Shown piece after piece: positions 9,010 through 19,100 of a DNA stretch of 47,672 nt (the stretch's first letter is position 1; the number at the start of each line of letters is the position of its first letter). The notes below the pieces were generated by a model that was not told the DNA's origin, ran no database searches, and was given only the letters and a program-made list of their open reading frames with translations. The stretch comes from Pseudomarimonas arenosa (GTDB taxonomy: Bacteria; Pseudomonadota; Gammaproteobacteria; Xanthomonadales; Xanthomonadaceae). Location of the stretch: positions 1 to 47,672 of the forward strand of contig NZ_JACYTR010000034.1 in NCBI RefSeq assembly GCF_014841215.1, in the 5' to 3' direction. A program made the translations under genes and the position numbers.

Positions 9010-9149
9010 TGATTCGTGATTCGTGATTTGTGATTCGTTTCAGCGCGCAGGCCGCAAACTGAGGCGCGATCAAGCCGTGAGTGAGGTCGGGACTCGCGAT
9101 GGCTCGCTCTGAACTAATCACCAATCACAAATCACCAATCACCAATCAC
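9010..9149. repeat. Heptamer GTGATTN arrays in inverted orientation between yeaG and yeaH
   Basis: Four head-to-tail heptamers of the form GTGATT(C/T) at 9010-9036 face the reverse complement at 9123-9149 (AATCAC units). The two 27-base arms match at about 25 positions and enclose an 86-base loop, so the intercistronic mRNA can form a long imperfect hairpin. The same heptamer family reappears at 40408-40449, next to comM. Such arrays vary in copy number by slippage. Confidence 0.75.
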
Positions 9150-9150
9150 A

Positions 9151-9181
9151 GAGTTCATAAGTCAGCTTGACTTACGAACTC
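9151..9181. terminator. Near-perfect hairpin over the yeaG stop codon
   Basis: GAGTTC-A-TAAGTCA, loop GCT, TGACTTA-C-GAACTC: 13 pairs with a single A/C mismatch and a three-base loop. The yeaG stop codon (complement of 9162-9164) lies inside it. No T-tract follows on the minus strand, so it is more likely an mRNA-stabilising or attenuating structure between yeaG and yeaH than a classical rho-independent terminator. Confidence 0.6.
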
Positions 9182-11087
9182 TCAAATACCACTCACACAA
9201 CAAGCGAACCTGCTTGGCGGTATAGCCTTTGTCCATCATGCGTTCGACGAAGTCCTGGTGTTTCTTCATTTCGTCGGCACTGGCTTTGGCGTTGAAGCTG
9301 ATTACCGGTAGCAACTCTTCGGTGTTGCTGAACATCTTCTTCTCGATGACGCGACGGAGTTTCTCGTAACTGGTCCAGTTCGGGTTCTTGCCCTGGTTGC
9401 TGGCGCGGGCGCGGAGGACGAAGTTGACGATTTCGTGGCGGAAGTCTTTCGGGTTGGCGATGCCGGCAGGCTTCTCGATCTTCTCAAGCTCGTTGTTCAG
9501 TGAGCCACGGTCGAAGCTCTCGCCGGTATCCGGGTCGCGGAACTCCTGGTCCTGAATCCAGTAATCGGCGAAGGTGACGTAGCGGTCAAAGATGTTCTGC
9601 CCGTATTCGGAATAGCTTTCCAGATAGGCGGTCTGGATCTCCTTGCCGATGAAGTCGACATAGCGCTGCGACAGATACTCTTTCACATAGGCCAGGTAAC
9701 GCTGTTCCTGCTCAGGCGGGAACTGTTCTCGCTCGATCTGTTGCTCGAGTACGTAGAGCAGATGCACCGGGTTGGCAGCGACTTCACTGTGATCGAAGTT
9801 GAACACCTTGGCCAGCACCTTGAATGCCCAGCGCGTGGAGATGCCGGTCATGCCTTCGTCGACGCCGGCATAGTCGCGATACTCAGCAATCGGTTTGGCC
9901 TTGGGATCGGTGTCTTTCAGGTTCTCGCCGTCGTAGACCCGCATCTTGCTGAAGATCGACGAGTTTTCCGGCTCCTTCAGGCGGGTCAACACACTGAATT
10001 GTGCCAGCATCTTCAGCGTGCCTGGGGCGCAGGGCGAGGCGGCAAGCGAGCTGTGGCGGACCAGTTTCTCGTAGATCTGCACCTCTTCGGTCACGCGCAG
10101 GCAATACGGCACCTTGACGATATAGATGCGGTCGAGGAAGGCCTCATTGTTCTTGTTGTTCTTGAACATCTTCCACTCCGATTCATTGGAGTGGGCGAGG
10201 ATGATGCCGTCGAACGGAATGGCGCCAAAGCCTTCCGTGCCCTTGAAGTTGCCTTCCTGGGTCGCGGTCAGCAGCGGATGCAGCACCTTGATCGGCGCCT
10301 TGAACATCTCGACGAACTCAAGCAACCCCTGGTTGGCCAGACACAGGCCGCCGGAGAAGCTGTAGGCATCGGGGTCGTTCTGTGCGTATTGCTCGAGGCG
10401 GCGAATGTCGACCTTGCCGGTCAGTGAGCTGATGTCCTGATTGTTTTCGTCGCCCGGCTCGGTCTTGCTGATGGCGATCTGCTTGAGAATCGAGGGATAG
10501 CGCTTGACCACGCGGAAACGACGAATGTCTCCATCGTACTCATCCAGGCGTTTCACCGCCCAGGGCGACAGGATCTTGGTCAGATAGCGCTGCGGAATGC
10601 CATAGCGCTCTTCCAGGATCGGGCCATCCTCGGCCCGATTGAACAGGCCAAGCGGCGACTCGTTCACCGGCGAGCCCTTCAGGGCATAGAACGGGATGTG
10701 TTCCATCAACTGCTTCAGTCGCTCGGCAATCGAACTCTTGCCGCCGCCCACCGGACCGAGCAGATACAACACCTGCTTGCGCTCTTCCAGGCCTTGTGCA
10801 GCGTGACGGAAGAACGCCACCACCTGCTCGATCACCTCTTCCAGGCCAAAGAACTCCTCGAAGCTGGGATAGGATTTGATCAGCTTGTTCTGAAAGATGC
10901 GCGAATAGCGTGGATCACTGCGGGTATCGATCAGCTTGGGCTCACCGATCGCGGCCAGCATGCGTTCGGCAGCGCTGGCATAGACCATGGGGTCCTGCTT
11001 GCAAAGATCGAGGTACTCCTCCAGCGAGTACTCCTCTTCGCGGGTGCGTTCGTAGCGATTGGCAAAGCTGCTGAAGATGTCGCTCAT
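9162..11087 (-). CDS. yeaG: PrkA/YeaG AAA+ serine protein kinase
   Basis: A 641-residue kinase, the usual length for PrkA/YeaG. The start MSDIFSSFANRYERT at 11087 is set by AGGAGGACG directly upstream and by the conserved family N-terminus; an in-frame ATG at 11174 has neither. The PrkA AAA+ domain carries the Walker A motif LGPVGGGKSS and the segments RYPSILKQIAISKTEPGDENNQD and SGGLCLANQGLLEFVEMFKAP. The C-terminal PrkA kinase domain follows from about residue 380. YeaG is a Ser/Thr kinase linked in enterobacteria to nitrogen starvation and stationary-phase survival. It heads the operon yeaG-yeaH-spoVR. A stable hairpin overlaps its stop codon. Confidence 0.96.
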   Translation of the reverse strand: MSDIFSSFANRYERTREEEYSLEEYLDLCKQDPMVYASAAERMLAAIGEPKLIDTRSDPRYSRIFQNKLIKSYPSFEEFFGLEEVIEQVVAFFRHAAQGLEERKQVLYLLGPVGGGKSSIAERLKQLMEHIPFYALKGSPVNESPLGLFNRAEDGPILEERYGIPQRYLTKILSPWAVKRLDEYDGDIRRFRVVKRYPSILKQIAISKTEPGDENNQDISSLTGKVDIRRLEQYAQNDPDAYSFSGGLCLANQGLLEFVEMFKAPIKVLHPLLTATQEGNFKGTEGFGAIPFDGIILAHSNESEWKMFKNNKNNEAFLDRIYIVKVPYCLRVTEEVQIYEKLVRHSSLAASPCAPGTLKMLAQFSVLTRLKEPENSSIFSKMRVYDGENLKDTDPKAKPIAEYRDYAGVDEGMTGISTRWAFKVLAKVFNFDHSEVAANPVHLLYVLEQQIEREQFPPEQEQRYLAYVKEYLSQRYVDFIGKEIQTAYLESYSEYGQNIFDRYVTFADYWIQDQEFRDPDTGESFDRGSLNNELEKIEKPAGIANPKDFRHEIVNFVLRARASNQGKNPNWTSYEKLRRVIEKKMFSNTEELLPVISFNAKASADEMKKHQDFVERMMDKGYTAKQVRLLCEWYLRVRKSS

Positions 11088-11322
11088 GACGTCCTCCTCG
11101 AGGGCGCTGAGCAGCGCACCGTGCGCTGCCAAAGCGCGGCTGCTCGTCCATGAGGCGGACCGACGATCGTCCATGCGTTGCGCCGGACCTTGACTACATT
11201 ATCGACTTTTACGTGAGTCTTTGTCTTTTACCACATCACATCTCAGCTTCTGTTTAGGGAATCGCTGAACACGTCCGTGTTCAGACCTTCCTTAGGCAAC
11301 GGACGGCGAATGCATATCCGGC

Positions 11323-11730
11323 TCAGTCATCCAGCACATCGTCATGCGGCATTTCGTTGATGATACTGAGACAGCGCCGATCGAGATGGCTGCGAAACTG
11401 ACTGAACAACACCTCGTCGTCCAGCCACAGATGCCGCGCCACCCACTCCACCGCGGCCGGCGCCAACTGACACAGGCGACAGACCTGACGCCAGCGATAC
11501 ATTTCCAATGGGCCTTCGTAGGCATCGCATTGGCCCAGCGCGCGCTCGGCGAGTCGACGTGCCCGGGCATCGGCCAAACGATGCAGTCGCGACAGGCTGT
11601 CTGCGGAGCGCCGAGCGCGGCGCCGTGCACAATCAAAGATACGCAGCACCCAGCCGCGCAGATGCTCGAAGTCGGGGCCGGTCTGGCGCGGCGCGCTGAG
11701 CGCTAGTGGGGGAAGACAGATCACGGCCAT
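11323..11730 (-). CDS. Hypothetical protein, Arg-rich, 135 residues
   Basis: I do not recognise a family. The frame is supported by GAGGAG nine bases before the ATG at 11730 and by a protein-like composition: an Arg-rich helical middle (CARRRARRSADSLSRLHRLADARARRLAERALG) and an amphipathic C-terminus ending in acidic DDVLDD. Four cysteines are spread along it, with no clear metal-binding spacing. An overlapping frame (11292-11636) has no ribosome site and looks like a shadow. The gene stands alone, upstream of yeaG on the same strand and divergent from the hydrolase gene to its right. Confidence 0.5.
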   Translation of the reverse strand: MAVICLPPLALSAPRQTGPDFEHLRGWVLRIFDCARRRARRSADSLSRLHRLADARARRLAERALGQCDAYEGPLEMYRWRQVCRLCQLAPAAVEWVARHLWLDDEVLFSQFRSHLDRRCLSIINEMPHDDVLDD

Positions 11731-11991
11731 GGCGGGCGCTCCTCAACTGCAACATGTGCAGGTGTTGCTGCAAAAGACGCGCCAGGGCCGAGCTGCGGCT
11801 CAGCTGATCTGTACATGCTCACCTAACCGCATGATTTGCTGAGAGTTATGCGCTCGAACCGGGTCTGGCCCCGGGCCGGTCATGGCGGGCGCGTCAAATC
11901 CTTGTCGCCCATCCCACCGCGACGCAGCATCCACCTGTAACGGCGCAAATGCAGGTAAGGTGAGGCTCCGATGCACGCCGGAGTGCCGATC

Positions 11992-12879
11992 ATGGCCCAG
12001 CCCACCCACCATGACTTCGATCCCCAGGTACTGGTGTTGTTCGATGCCTATGTGCATGGCGAGCTGGACCGCCGCGGCTTTCTGCAGCGCAGCGGCCAAT
12101 TGGTCGGCGCGGCCGGCGCCTTGAGCTTGCTGGGGCTGCTCAGCCCCAAGTTTGTCGAGGCGCAACAGGTGGCCGAGGACGATCCGCGCCTGCTGATCAG
12201 CCGCCCGGAGTTCGATTCGCCGAGCGGCTATGGCCGGGGACGCGGCTATCTGGTGCGCCCGGCGCAGGCGACGGGCGCACTGCCCCTGGTGCTGGTGATC
12301 CACGAAAACCGCGGTCTCAACCCGCATATCGAGGATGTGGCCCGGCGCGTTGCACTGCATAACCATGTTGCCTTCGCGCCCGATGCGCTGTTTCCGCTCG
12401 GCGGCTACCCCGGCAGCGAGGATGAGGCACGCGCCAAGTTCGCCACCCTGGACCAGTCCAAGTGCCGGCAGGACTTTCTTGCCGCGGCGGCCTTCGCGCG
12501 CCAGCAAGACGGCCTGAACGGCAAGTTGGGCGCAGTGGGTTTCTGCTACGGCGGGGCGATGGTCAATTTCCTCGCCACGGAGCTTGGCGATCAGCTACAG
12601 GCCGCGGTGCCGTTCTACGGTGGCGCTCCGGCACTCGATCAGGTCAAACAGATACGCGCCGAGCTACTGATTGTGCTCGCCGCTGATGATCCCCGGGTCA
12701 ACGCCAGCTGGCCGAGCTACCAAGAGGCACTGGACCAGGCCAAGGTCACCTACCAGCTTTTCCAGCCTGCGGACACCGTGCACGGATTCCACAACGACAC
12801 CACACCGCGTTTCGCTGCCGAGCCCGCGGCAGAGGCCTGGAAGCGGACCTTGGCCCTGTTTGAGCGGACCTTGCGCTAA
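11992..12879 (+). CDS. Dienelactone hydrolase family protein, probably exported
   Basis: A 295-residue alpha/beta hydrolase. The nucleophile is Cys185 in GFCYGG, with acid Asp232/233 (LAADDPRVN) and His264 (TVHGFHND): the Cys-Asp-His triad of dienelactone hydrolases. Before the hydrolase domain there is a twin-arginine-like segment (DRRGFLQRSGQLVGAAGALSLLGLL), so the enzyme is probably exported, a common variant in proteobacteria. The natural substrate is unknown. ATG at 11992 is preferred (GGAG eight bases upstream; MAQPTHHDFDPQ resembles family N-termini), but ATG at 11971, with TGAGG upstream, is also possible. The gene converges on a LytTR regulator gene 14 bases away. Confidence 0.85.
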   Translation: MAQPTHHDFDPQVLVLFDAYVHGELDRRGFLQRSGQLVGAAGALSLLGLLSPKFVEAQQVAEDDPRLLISRPEFDSPSGYGRGRGYLVRPAQATGALPLVLVIHENRGLNPHIEDVARRVALHNHVAFAPDALFPLGGYPGSEDEARAKFATLDQSKCRQDFLAAAAFARQQDGLNGKLGAVGFCYGGAMVNFLATELGDQLQAAVPFYGGAPALDQVKQIRAELLIVLAADDPRVNASWPSYQEALDQAKVTYQLFQPADTVHGFHNDTTPRFAAEPAAEAWKRTLALFERTLR

Positions 12880-12897
12880 CCCGAATATCCGGGCTAA
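12874..12897. terminator. REP-like hairpin between convergent genes
   Basis: TAACCCG-AATATC-CGGGCTA forms a seven-pair stem with one mismatch, spanning the ends of the convergent hydrolase and LytTR regulator genes. Read on the minus strand it contains TAGCCCGGATATT, a string that recurs at 27786-27798 and, with one change, at 47421. It may serve as a bidirectional transcription end. Confidence 0.45.
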
Positions 12898-13610
12898 CCC
12901 TGCAGCAGCGCCATCACACGCTGTTTGTAGGTCTGCCCGATGGGAATCTCAGCGTCGCCGATTTGCAGCGACTGACTGCCGATCGAGCTGATCTTGTCCA
13001 GCGCCACCAGATAGGACTTGTGCACGCGCAGGAACTCGGCAGCGGGCAACTCCTGCTCGAAGTCGCTCAGTCGTCGATGGGTGATGATGTTGGCATCGAT
13101 GGTACGCAGCACACAGTAGTTGCCACAGCCCTCAACATAGCGGATGTCGTGCAGCGCAACCTGGTGATGCTGGCGGTCGCCTTTGACAAAGATCCGCTGC
13201 AGCGGCGGCGGCGCCGAGCTGCGATCCGGCGCGGGCTGCGGGGCGGCTGCGCTGCCCAGGGCGCGATTCACTGCCTTGACGAAGCGCTCGAAACTGAAGG
13301 GCTTGAGCAGATAATCGGCGATATCGAGGTCGTAGCCATCGAGGGCGAACTCCTGATGCGCACTGGTGACGATGACCTTGGCCCGGATCGGCATGCTGCG
13401 CAGCAGATCAAAACCCTTCAGCTTCGGCATGTTCAGGTCAAGGAAGATCAGCTCAACGGAATGCTCTGCCAAGTAGGCCATGGCCTGCATGGCGTCATAG
13501 GCATGATGGGCCAGGCTGAGATGCGGCAGGGCCTGGCAGTAGTCGTCGATGATCCGATGCGCAATCGGTTCATCATCGACCACCAGATAGCGATACACGG
13601 CACTGCTCAT
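12894..13610 (-). CDS. LytTR-family response regulator
   Basis: A 238-residue regulator. The receiver domain has Asp12-Asp13, phospho-acceptor Asp58 in LIFLDLNMPK, and Lys in YLLKPFSFERF. After a Pro-rich linker, the LytTR DNA-binding domain (about 130-238) reads IFVKGDRQHHQVALHDIRYVEG...YCVLRT...HRRLSDFEQELP...FLRVHKSYLVALDKI, typical of the family. LytTR proteins bind imperfect direct repeats and often regulate exported factors or transporters. Its ATG overlaps the stop of the kinase gene by four bases, so the two are co-translated. Confidence 0.93.
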   Translation of the reverse strand: MSSAVYRYLVVDDEPIAHRIIDDYCQALPHLSLAHHAYDAMQAMAYLAEHSVELIFLDLNMPKLKGFDLLRSMPIRAKVIVTSAHQEFALDGYDLDIADYLLKPFSFERFVKAVNRALGSAAAPQPAPDRSSAPPPLQRIFVKGDRQHHQVALHDIRYVEGCGNYCVLRTIDANIITHRRLSDFEQELPAAEFLRVHKSYLVALDKISSIGSQSLQIGDAEIPIGQTYKQRVMALLQG

Positions 13611-14932
13611 GCGCTGGCCGCCGGCGCGTCCAAACCGAGCTGCAGCGAGGTCCGGTAGCGCTGGCCCAACACCCCGTGCTCCAGCCGGTGGCGATTCGGA
13701 TACTCAAGCTCCAGCCGCCGGCTGAGGTTTCGAAGACCCATGCCACTGGCCACCGGATCGATCACCTTGGTCGGATCGTAGTTGTTCTCAAGTTCGAAGC
13801 TAAGCTGGCCGTTCAGCACGCTGAGATTGAGATTGAGCTCGGCCTCCCCAGGCTGCGGTTCGACGCCGTGCTTGTAGGCGTTCTCCAACAGCACGATCAG
13901 CAGCAGCGGCGCAATCGCGTAGTCATCGCGATCCTGTTCAATCTCGAACCGCACCTGCACCTGTTTGGCGTAGCGGATCTGTTGCAAGGCGATGTAGTCC
14001 TTGAGATAGCTGATTTCATCGTCCAGCGCCACCCGCTGACGAGCGCCCTGATACACCGAGTGCCGCAGCAGGGCGGAGAGCCGCAGAATCAGCTCCGGCG
14101 CAGCAGGTGAGTGCTCCTTGGTCAGGCCATACAGATTGTTCAGGGTATTGAACAGGAAGTGCGGATTGATTTGAGTCTTGAGCATGGCCAGCTCGGTCGC
14201 GATGCGCTCGCTTTCCAGCTGCTTGACGGCTCGCCGCTGCGCCAGAGTCCAGCTCACCACCAGGTGCAGACCCAGCAGTGCGCACAGCACCTGCAGCTGA
14301 AACTGACTGCCCAGTGGATCCCTATCGTCGACCGTGGGAATGCTGGCGATCAGCAAAAGTATGCCGACGCCGTAAAGGATGTAGATCTTCTGCCCCGACC
14401 AGGTCAGCGCCTGGCCGCTGGCAGCCAGCTTCCAGCGCATCAACAGCACGATATGAAACAGCAGCAGGCCAAACGCCAGGGCAATCGACAGATTGTTGAT
14501 CAGGCGAATCGTGTGGCTATGAGCAAAGATCGGCAGCAGCAGCACGGCGATTGCAATGCTGATCGCGATGTTATGACGATGGATCGCTGCCGCCATGCCG
14601 AACCACCAGCGGCGGCGAGTGGCTGAATCGGCCCGCGCAGTCATCAGTGCGGCCCACAGCATGACCGCAAGCAGCAGGTAGCCGAGCGCCAGATACAGTG
14701 CCGCCAGCCCGGCCAGCAGGCCCTGCCCTGGGTAGGCGAGAAACGCCGGGCAGTCGCAGCGCTCCACCCAGTGATAGCTACTGATAGCGACCCATAGCCC
14801 AAACACCATCGTCAACCAGATCGGCCACGAGCGACGCAGATACTCGATAGCCAGCCACAGTTTGCCGCTGTCGACCTTGCCAGGCTGAGCAGCTTCGGTG
14901 GAAGCTGATGTTGAGAGGAACCTGCTGGACAC
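13607..14932 (-). CDS. LytS/YehU-type membrane histidine kinase
   Basis: A 441-residue kinase as annotated from GTG at 14932, which has TGAGG five bases upstream. An ATG at 15019 would add 29 residues but lacks a ribosome site. About six hydrophobic segments fill the N-terminal half. The His_kinase domain follows, with the phospho-acceptor in LKTQINPHFLFNTLNNLYGL (His258) and an ATP-binding region with LIVLLENAYKHGVEP and GMGLRNLSRRLELEYP. There is no HAMP or PAS domain. It is coupled to the LytTR regulator gene by ATGA overlap and diverges from the ABC exporter genes at 15209, which are plausible targets. Confidence 0.88.
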   Translation of the reverse strand: MSSRFLSTSASTEAAQPGKVDSGKLWLAIEYLRRSWPIWLTMVFGLWVAISSYHWVERCDCPAFLAYPGQGLLAGLAALYLALGYLLLAVMLWAALMTARADSATRRRWWFGMAAAIHRHNIAISIAIAVLLLPIFAHSHTIRLINNLSIALAFGLLLFHIVLLMRWKLAASGQALTWSGQKIYILYGVGILLLIASIPTVDDRDPLGSQFQLQVLCALLGLHLVVSWTLAQRRAVKQLESERIATELAMLKTQINPHFLFNTLNNLYGLTKEHSPAAPELILRLSALLRHSVYQGARQRVALDDEISYLKDYIALQQIRYAKQVQVRFEIEQDRDDYAIAPLLLIVLLENAYKHGVEPQPGEAELNLNLSVLNGQLSFELENNYDPTKVIDPVASGMGLRNLSRRLELEYPNRHRLEHGVLGQRYRTSLQLGLDAPAASA

Positions 14933-15208
14933 CGCGACCTCAGGAGACGACCCATGTCGCCGGTAGGATCTGAAATGGAATCGCAGCGCGACCCTGAAAG
15001 CAAGTCCGAACCGAAGCATTGATGACCAACCCGATCCAAACCAGGGTCAACCGGCGCTTGTTGGTGGCGAACGCGCTTCACCCTGTGCCCCTTAGCGCTG
15101 GCACGCGCGCCTTTCCAGTTGGTCACAAAGCACGCTGCCGGGCCGAAATTCCGCTGCGCAGCGCCGTATAAGGGCGATTCCGTTGGCTAGGCAAGGACTC
15201 CTGCAGCT

Positions 15209-16183
15209 ATGCACCATTTGATTGGCGGATCGACCGAATCCCATTCGGCCGACGTTCGACTTAGCCTGCACCAGGTCTGCAAGACCTACGGGAGTGGCAG
15301 CAAGGCCCTGCAAGGGCTGAGCCTCAGCTTGGGCAATGGCATATACGGCCTGCTCGGACCCAACGGCGCCGGCAAGTCGAGCCTGATGCGCAGCCTGGCC
15401 ACCCTGCAGCAGATCGACAGCGGCAGCATGCGGTTCGACGGCATCGACCTGCAACGGCAGCCGCAGCGGCTGCGCAACCAGATCGGCTATCTGCCGCAGA
15501 GCTTTGGCGTTTATCCCGGAGCGTCGGCGCTTGAGCTGTTGCAGTATCTGGCCATTCTGAAAGGGGTACTCGATCGAACCCAGCGCCGCGAACAGATCGA
15601 TCTGCTGCTGCATCGCACGCATCTCTACGCCGATCGCAGGCGCGCGGTGTCGGAGTTTTCCGGCGGCATGCGGCAGCGCTTTGGCATCGCCCAGGCGCTG
15701 CTGGGCTCGCCGCAGCTGTTGATCGTCGACGAGCCCACCGCCGGACTCGATCCGCAGGAACGCAACAGCTTCCATCAGCTGCTGTGTGGTTTGGCCGAGC
15801 AGCGGGTGGTGATCCTGTCGACCCATATCGTGGAGGATGTGCGCCATCTGTGTCCGCGGCTGGGCGTACTGCAGCGCGGCCAGTTGCTGTTTGACGGCAC
15901 ACCCGCCGAGCTGATTGAGCCACTGCGGGGCCGGCTCTGGGCGCGTGCGCTGGCAGCCGGCGAAGCAGCCAGCGCCCCTGAAGACAGCGTACTGCTGTCG
16001 TTCCGAATGCTCGGCGGCCAGCGCCAGCTGCGGGTGTTCTGCCCGGATCAACCCAGCATGGCGTTCCACCCTGCAGCGCCTGATCTTGAGGACGGCTACT
16101 TCCACGCGCTCAGCCAAATGCCGGCCAGCAGCGCAGAGGCCACGCCAAGCGAAGCGCGGTCGCGGGACATCTGTCATGTTTAG
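15209..16183 (+). CDS. ABC transporter ATP-binding protein
   Basis: A 324-residue ABC ATPase of the ABC-2 exporter class. It has Walker A GPNGAGKSS, Q-loop QIGYLPQSFGVYPG, signature SGGMRQRFGIAQALLG, Walker B LLIVDEPTAGLDP and the H-loop LSTHIVEDV. The C-terminal extension of about 90 residues is typical of drug, peptide or bacitracin-type exporters. AAGGA lies ten bases before the ATG. Its last eight bases overlap the start of the permease/peptidase gene, so the two are translationally coupled and form one exporter. Confidence 0.94.
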   Translation: MHHLIGGSTESHSADVRLSLHQVCKTYGSGSKALQGLSLSLGNGIYGLLGPNGAGKSSLMRSLATLQQIDSGSMRFDGIDLQRQPQRLRNQIGYLPQSFGVYPGASALELLQYLAILKGVLDRTQRREQIDLLLHRTHLYADRRRAVSEFSGGMRQRFGIAQALLGSPQLLIVDEPTAGLDPQERNSFHQLLCGLAEQRVVILSTHIVEDVRHLCPRLGVLQRGQLLFDGTPAELIEPLRGRLWARALAAGEAASAPEDSVLLSFRMLGGQRQLRVFCPDQPSMAFHPAAPDLEDGYFHALSQMPASSAEATPSEARSRDICHV

Positions 16184-19100
16184 CCGACTGCTGAGCTTCG
16201 ATCTGCGACTGCGACTGCGTCAGCCGAGCTTCCTCATGCTGGCCCTGGCCAGCATCGCCTACGGCATCACCCTGAGCGTGCAGGACATCGGCGAGGGTCT
16301 GTCCATGCTCGCCCTTAACGCACCGTATCGCCAGACCTACTTCCTGGCGCTGTGCTCATCCTTGGCCTGCTTTGCAGCGCTGATTTTTGGCACCCAGGAT
16401 CTGCTGCGCGACGAGACCCACGGTTTCAGCGAGCTGATCGGCGCACGCGCACCCTTGGCGCGAGGCGCAAGCCGCTGGCTTACGGTGCAGATCGCCGTAC
16501 TGGCCGTGCTTAGCCTGATCGGCCTGGCGCTAACGCTGGGTTTCGCCCTGCCGCGCGCCGACCGCGACGCGCTGCTGCCGCTGCAGCTGGCACCTGCACT
16601 CGGCGCTTGGCTGCTGTTTGTCATTCCAAATTGTCTGATCAGTGGCTCGCTGCTGCTGTATGTCACCCTGCGTTGGCGTCGCACCGGCATCAGTTTTTCC
16701 GCGGCGCTGCTGCTGTTCTCGATTGCATCGGGCCTGCTGATCGCCAGCGGCGCCCCATTGTTTGGCCCTTCGATCATGCGGTCCGCAGACTCCCTGGCCT
16801 GGATGGCACTGTTGGATCCGTTCGGCCTGGTTGCCTTCTTCGCTCAGACACAGTTTCTAAGCCCAGCAGAAAAGCAGGCGCCACTACCGTGGCCGGACGC
16901 CCTGTTGCTGGGTAATCGGCTGATCTGGCTGGCGGTGGCTGCACTGCTCAGCTGGATCGGCCTGCGCAGGCTGGCCCACGAACCGGCGCTCTGCCCGGCC
17001 AGCCGCGGACGATCGCACTCAGGCAGATCGGGCGACTCTCCGGTCGTGTCGAAGGAACAATCAGTGACAGCGGACAGCACAGCCGCCGCTTGGCGCTGGG
17101 CGACGCTGTGCCGAGCACAGTGGCCGCGGCTGTGGGCGGTCCTGAAACGAGAACTGGCAACGCTGTATGGCGGATGGAGTGTGCGCCTGCTGCTGGCGCT
17201 GTGGTGGCTGCAGGTGGTGGTCGGCGTGCTGATGACCATCGGCACCTTCTCCGCTGGGCTGAGCGCGGGCCGTTATCCGAGCACCGCGCTGCTGATTTCG
17301 TACTGCGCCGAGAATCTGGCCGGCTTCGGTGCCGCGATGCTGCTGCTCTGCAGCGTGCAGCTGATGTGGGCAGACCAGCGGCATCGGATGGACTCGCTGA
17401 TCGATGCTTGCGATGTTGCCAGCCATGCCATCTACGGCGCACGGATGATCGCGCTTTGCAGCCTGCCGATGCTGATGATCGTGCTGCTGGTCGCCACCGC
17501 CGCAGGCTATCAGGCCAGCGTCGGCTACACCCGCTTTGAGTGGTCGCAGTATGCCTCGGTGTTCTGGTATTTCGGACTGCCGCTGGCGCTGCAGGCGGTG
17601 GCCTTGCTGCTGGTGCAGGCACTGTGGCAGCGCAGCCGCTGGGCCAACCCGTATACCGCGCTGATCGTCGGCGCCGGCTATCTGCTGCTGAGCGCGGTCT
17701 GCCTGCCCGGCCAGCTCGCCGAGTATCCCGCACTGCAGCTCAACCAGTTCCCGCGCCTGCTGCGGCAGTACTCGGAGCTGGCGGGCTACGGCCTGCTCGG
17801 TGAACGCTTTGCGGCGCTGGCTCTGCACTGGGGCGTGGTGGGGGTCTGTCTGGCGCTGCTCAGCGTGCTGCTCTGGCCGCGCGGCGCCTGGCGCTGGTCC
17901 GCAGCGCTGCGTGGGCGCTCGGCGCGTCGCCTGCTCACGCTCTGTCTGGTGCTGTGCGCGGCCAGCGCCTGGCATCTGCACAACCAACTACCGACTCGGC
18001 ATGACTATCTTGGCGATCAGGCGCTGCTCGACGACCGCGCGCGCTACGAGCGACTGCACAGCACGTTTCGCCGGAAGCCGGTAGCGCAGATCAGCCGCAG
18101 CCTGACCCAGCTCGCCATCCACCCCGAGCAACAGCGATTGGAGGTCGAGGCGGAGAATACCCTGCACAACCGCAACCAGGTGCCACTTGAGACGGTACTG
18201 ATCTCGTCGCGGTGGCCACTCACCTCGCTCAAGCTGGAGGGTGCCGACCTGATCGATCAGTCCTCCGGCCTGCAGTGGCATAGCTACAGGTTCCATCTTC
18301 GCCGACCGCTGGCACCGGGTGAGACCAGCACGCTGCGCTATTCGCTTGCGCATCGTTCAGATCGGTTCGCTATCGATCCGGCCCTGGTGACCAATGGCAG
18401 CTATTTTCATCAAGGCAAGATCGAACCTGCGCTGGGCTACGTCGAAGCCCTGGAGATCCAGGACCCCACGCAACGCGAACAGCGCGGCCTGCCGCCGCGA
18501 GCCGCGCTGGAAGAGGACCTCGCACACGGCAGTGGCGACGCCCGATTGATTGCCGAGAAGCGGCAGTTCGAAGCCATCCTGTCTACCGCAGGCGATCAGA
18601 TCGCAGTCAGCGCCGGAGAGCTGATCGGCCAATGGCAGCGTGAGGGCCGGCGCTTTTTCCACTACCGCTCGGTGGAGCCGATCTATCCGCTGGTGGGCTA
18701 CTTCTCGGCCCGCTACGCGAAGCTGAGCTATGAGCACGAGGGGATTCCGATCGAGTTCTACGTGCATCCCGATCAGCAGCGCAATGTCGAGACCATGCTG
18801 CGCGCGGTACGCACCACGCTGGAGTACTGCCGACGCTGGTTTGGCGACTATCCGTACCGACAGCTGCGCCTGGTGCAGGTGCCGCGATATCACGGCTTTG
18901 GCGGCCGCGCCTCAGCCGGCGTAATCGCGCTCAATGAGCGACTGTTTGAAGAGAACGTCGACAGCGCTGCGCTGGTGAGCAATGTGCTGCGCAATACCAT
19001 TCATGAAGTCGCGCATCAGTGGTGGGGTGAGAAGCTGATGCCGAAAATCGCGCCGGGCCACCAGTTTCTCAACGAGTCCTTGGCCAAGTATGTAGAGGCA

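Noticed and set aside
15092-16177. A 361-codon minus-strand frame opposite the ABC ATPase
   Set aside because: The ATPase on the + strand has all ABC motifs; the opposite frame is a shadow.
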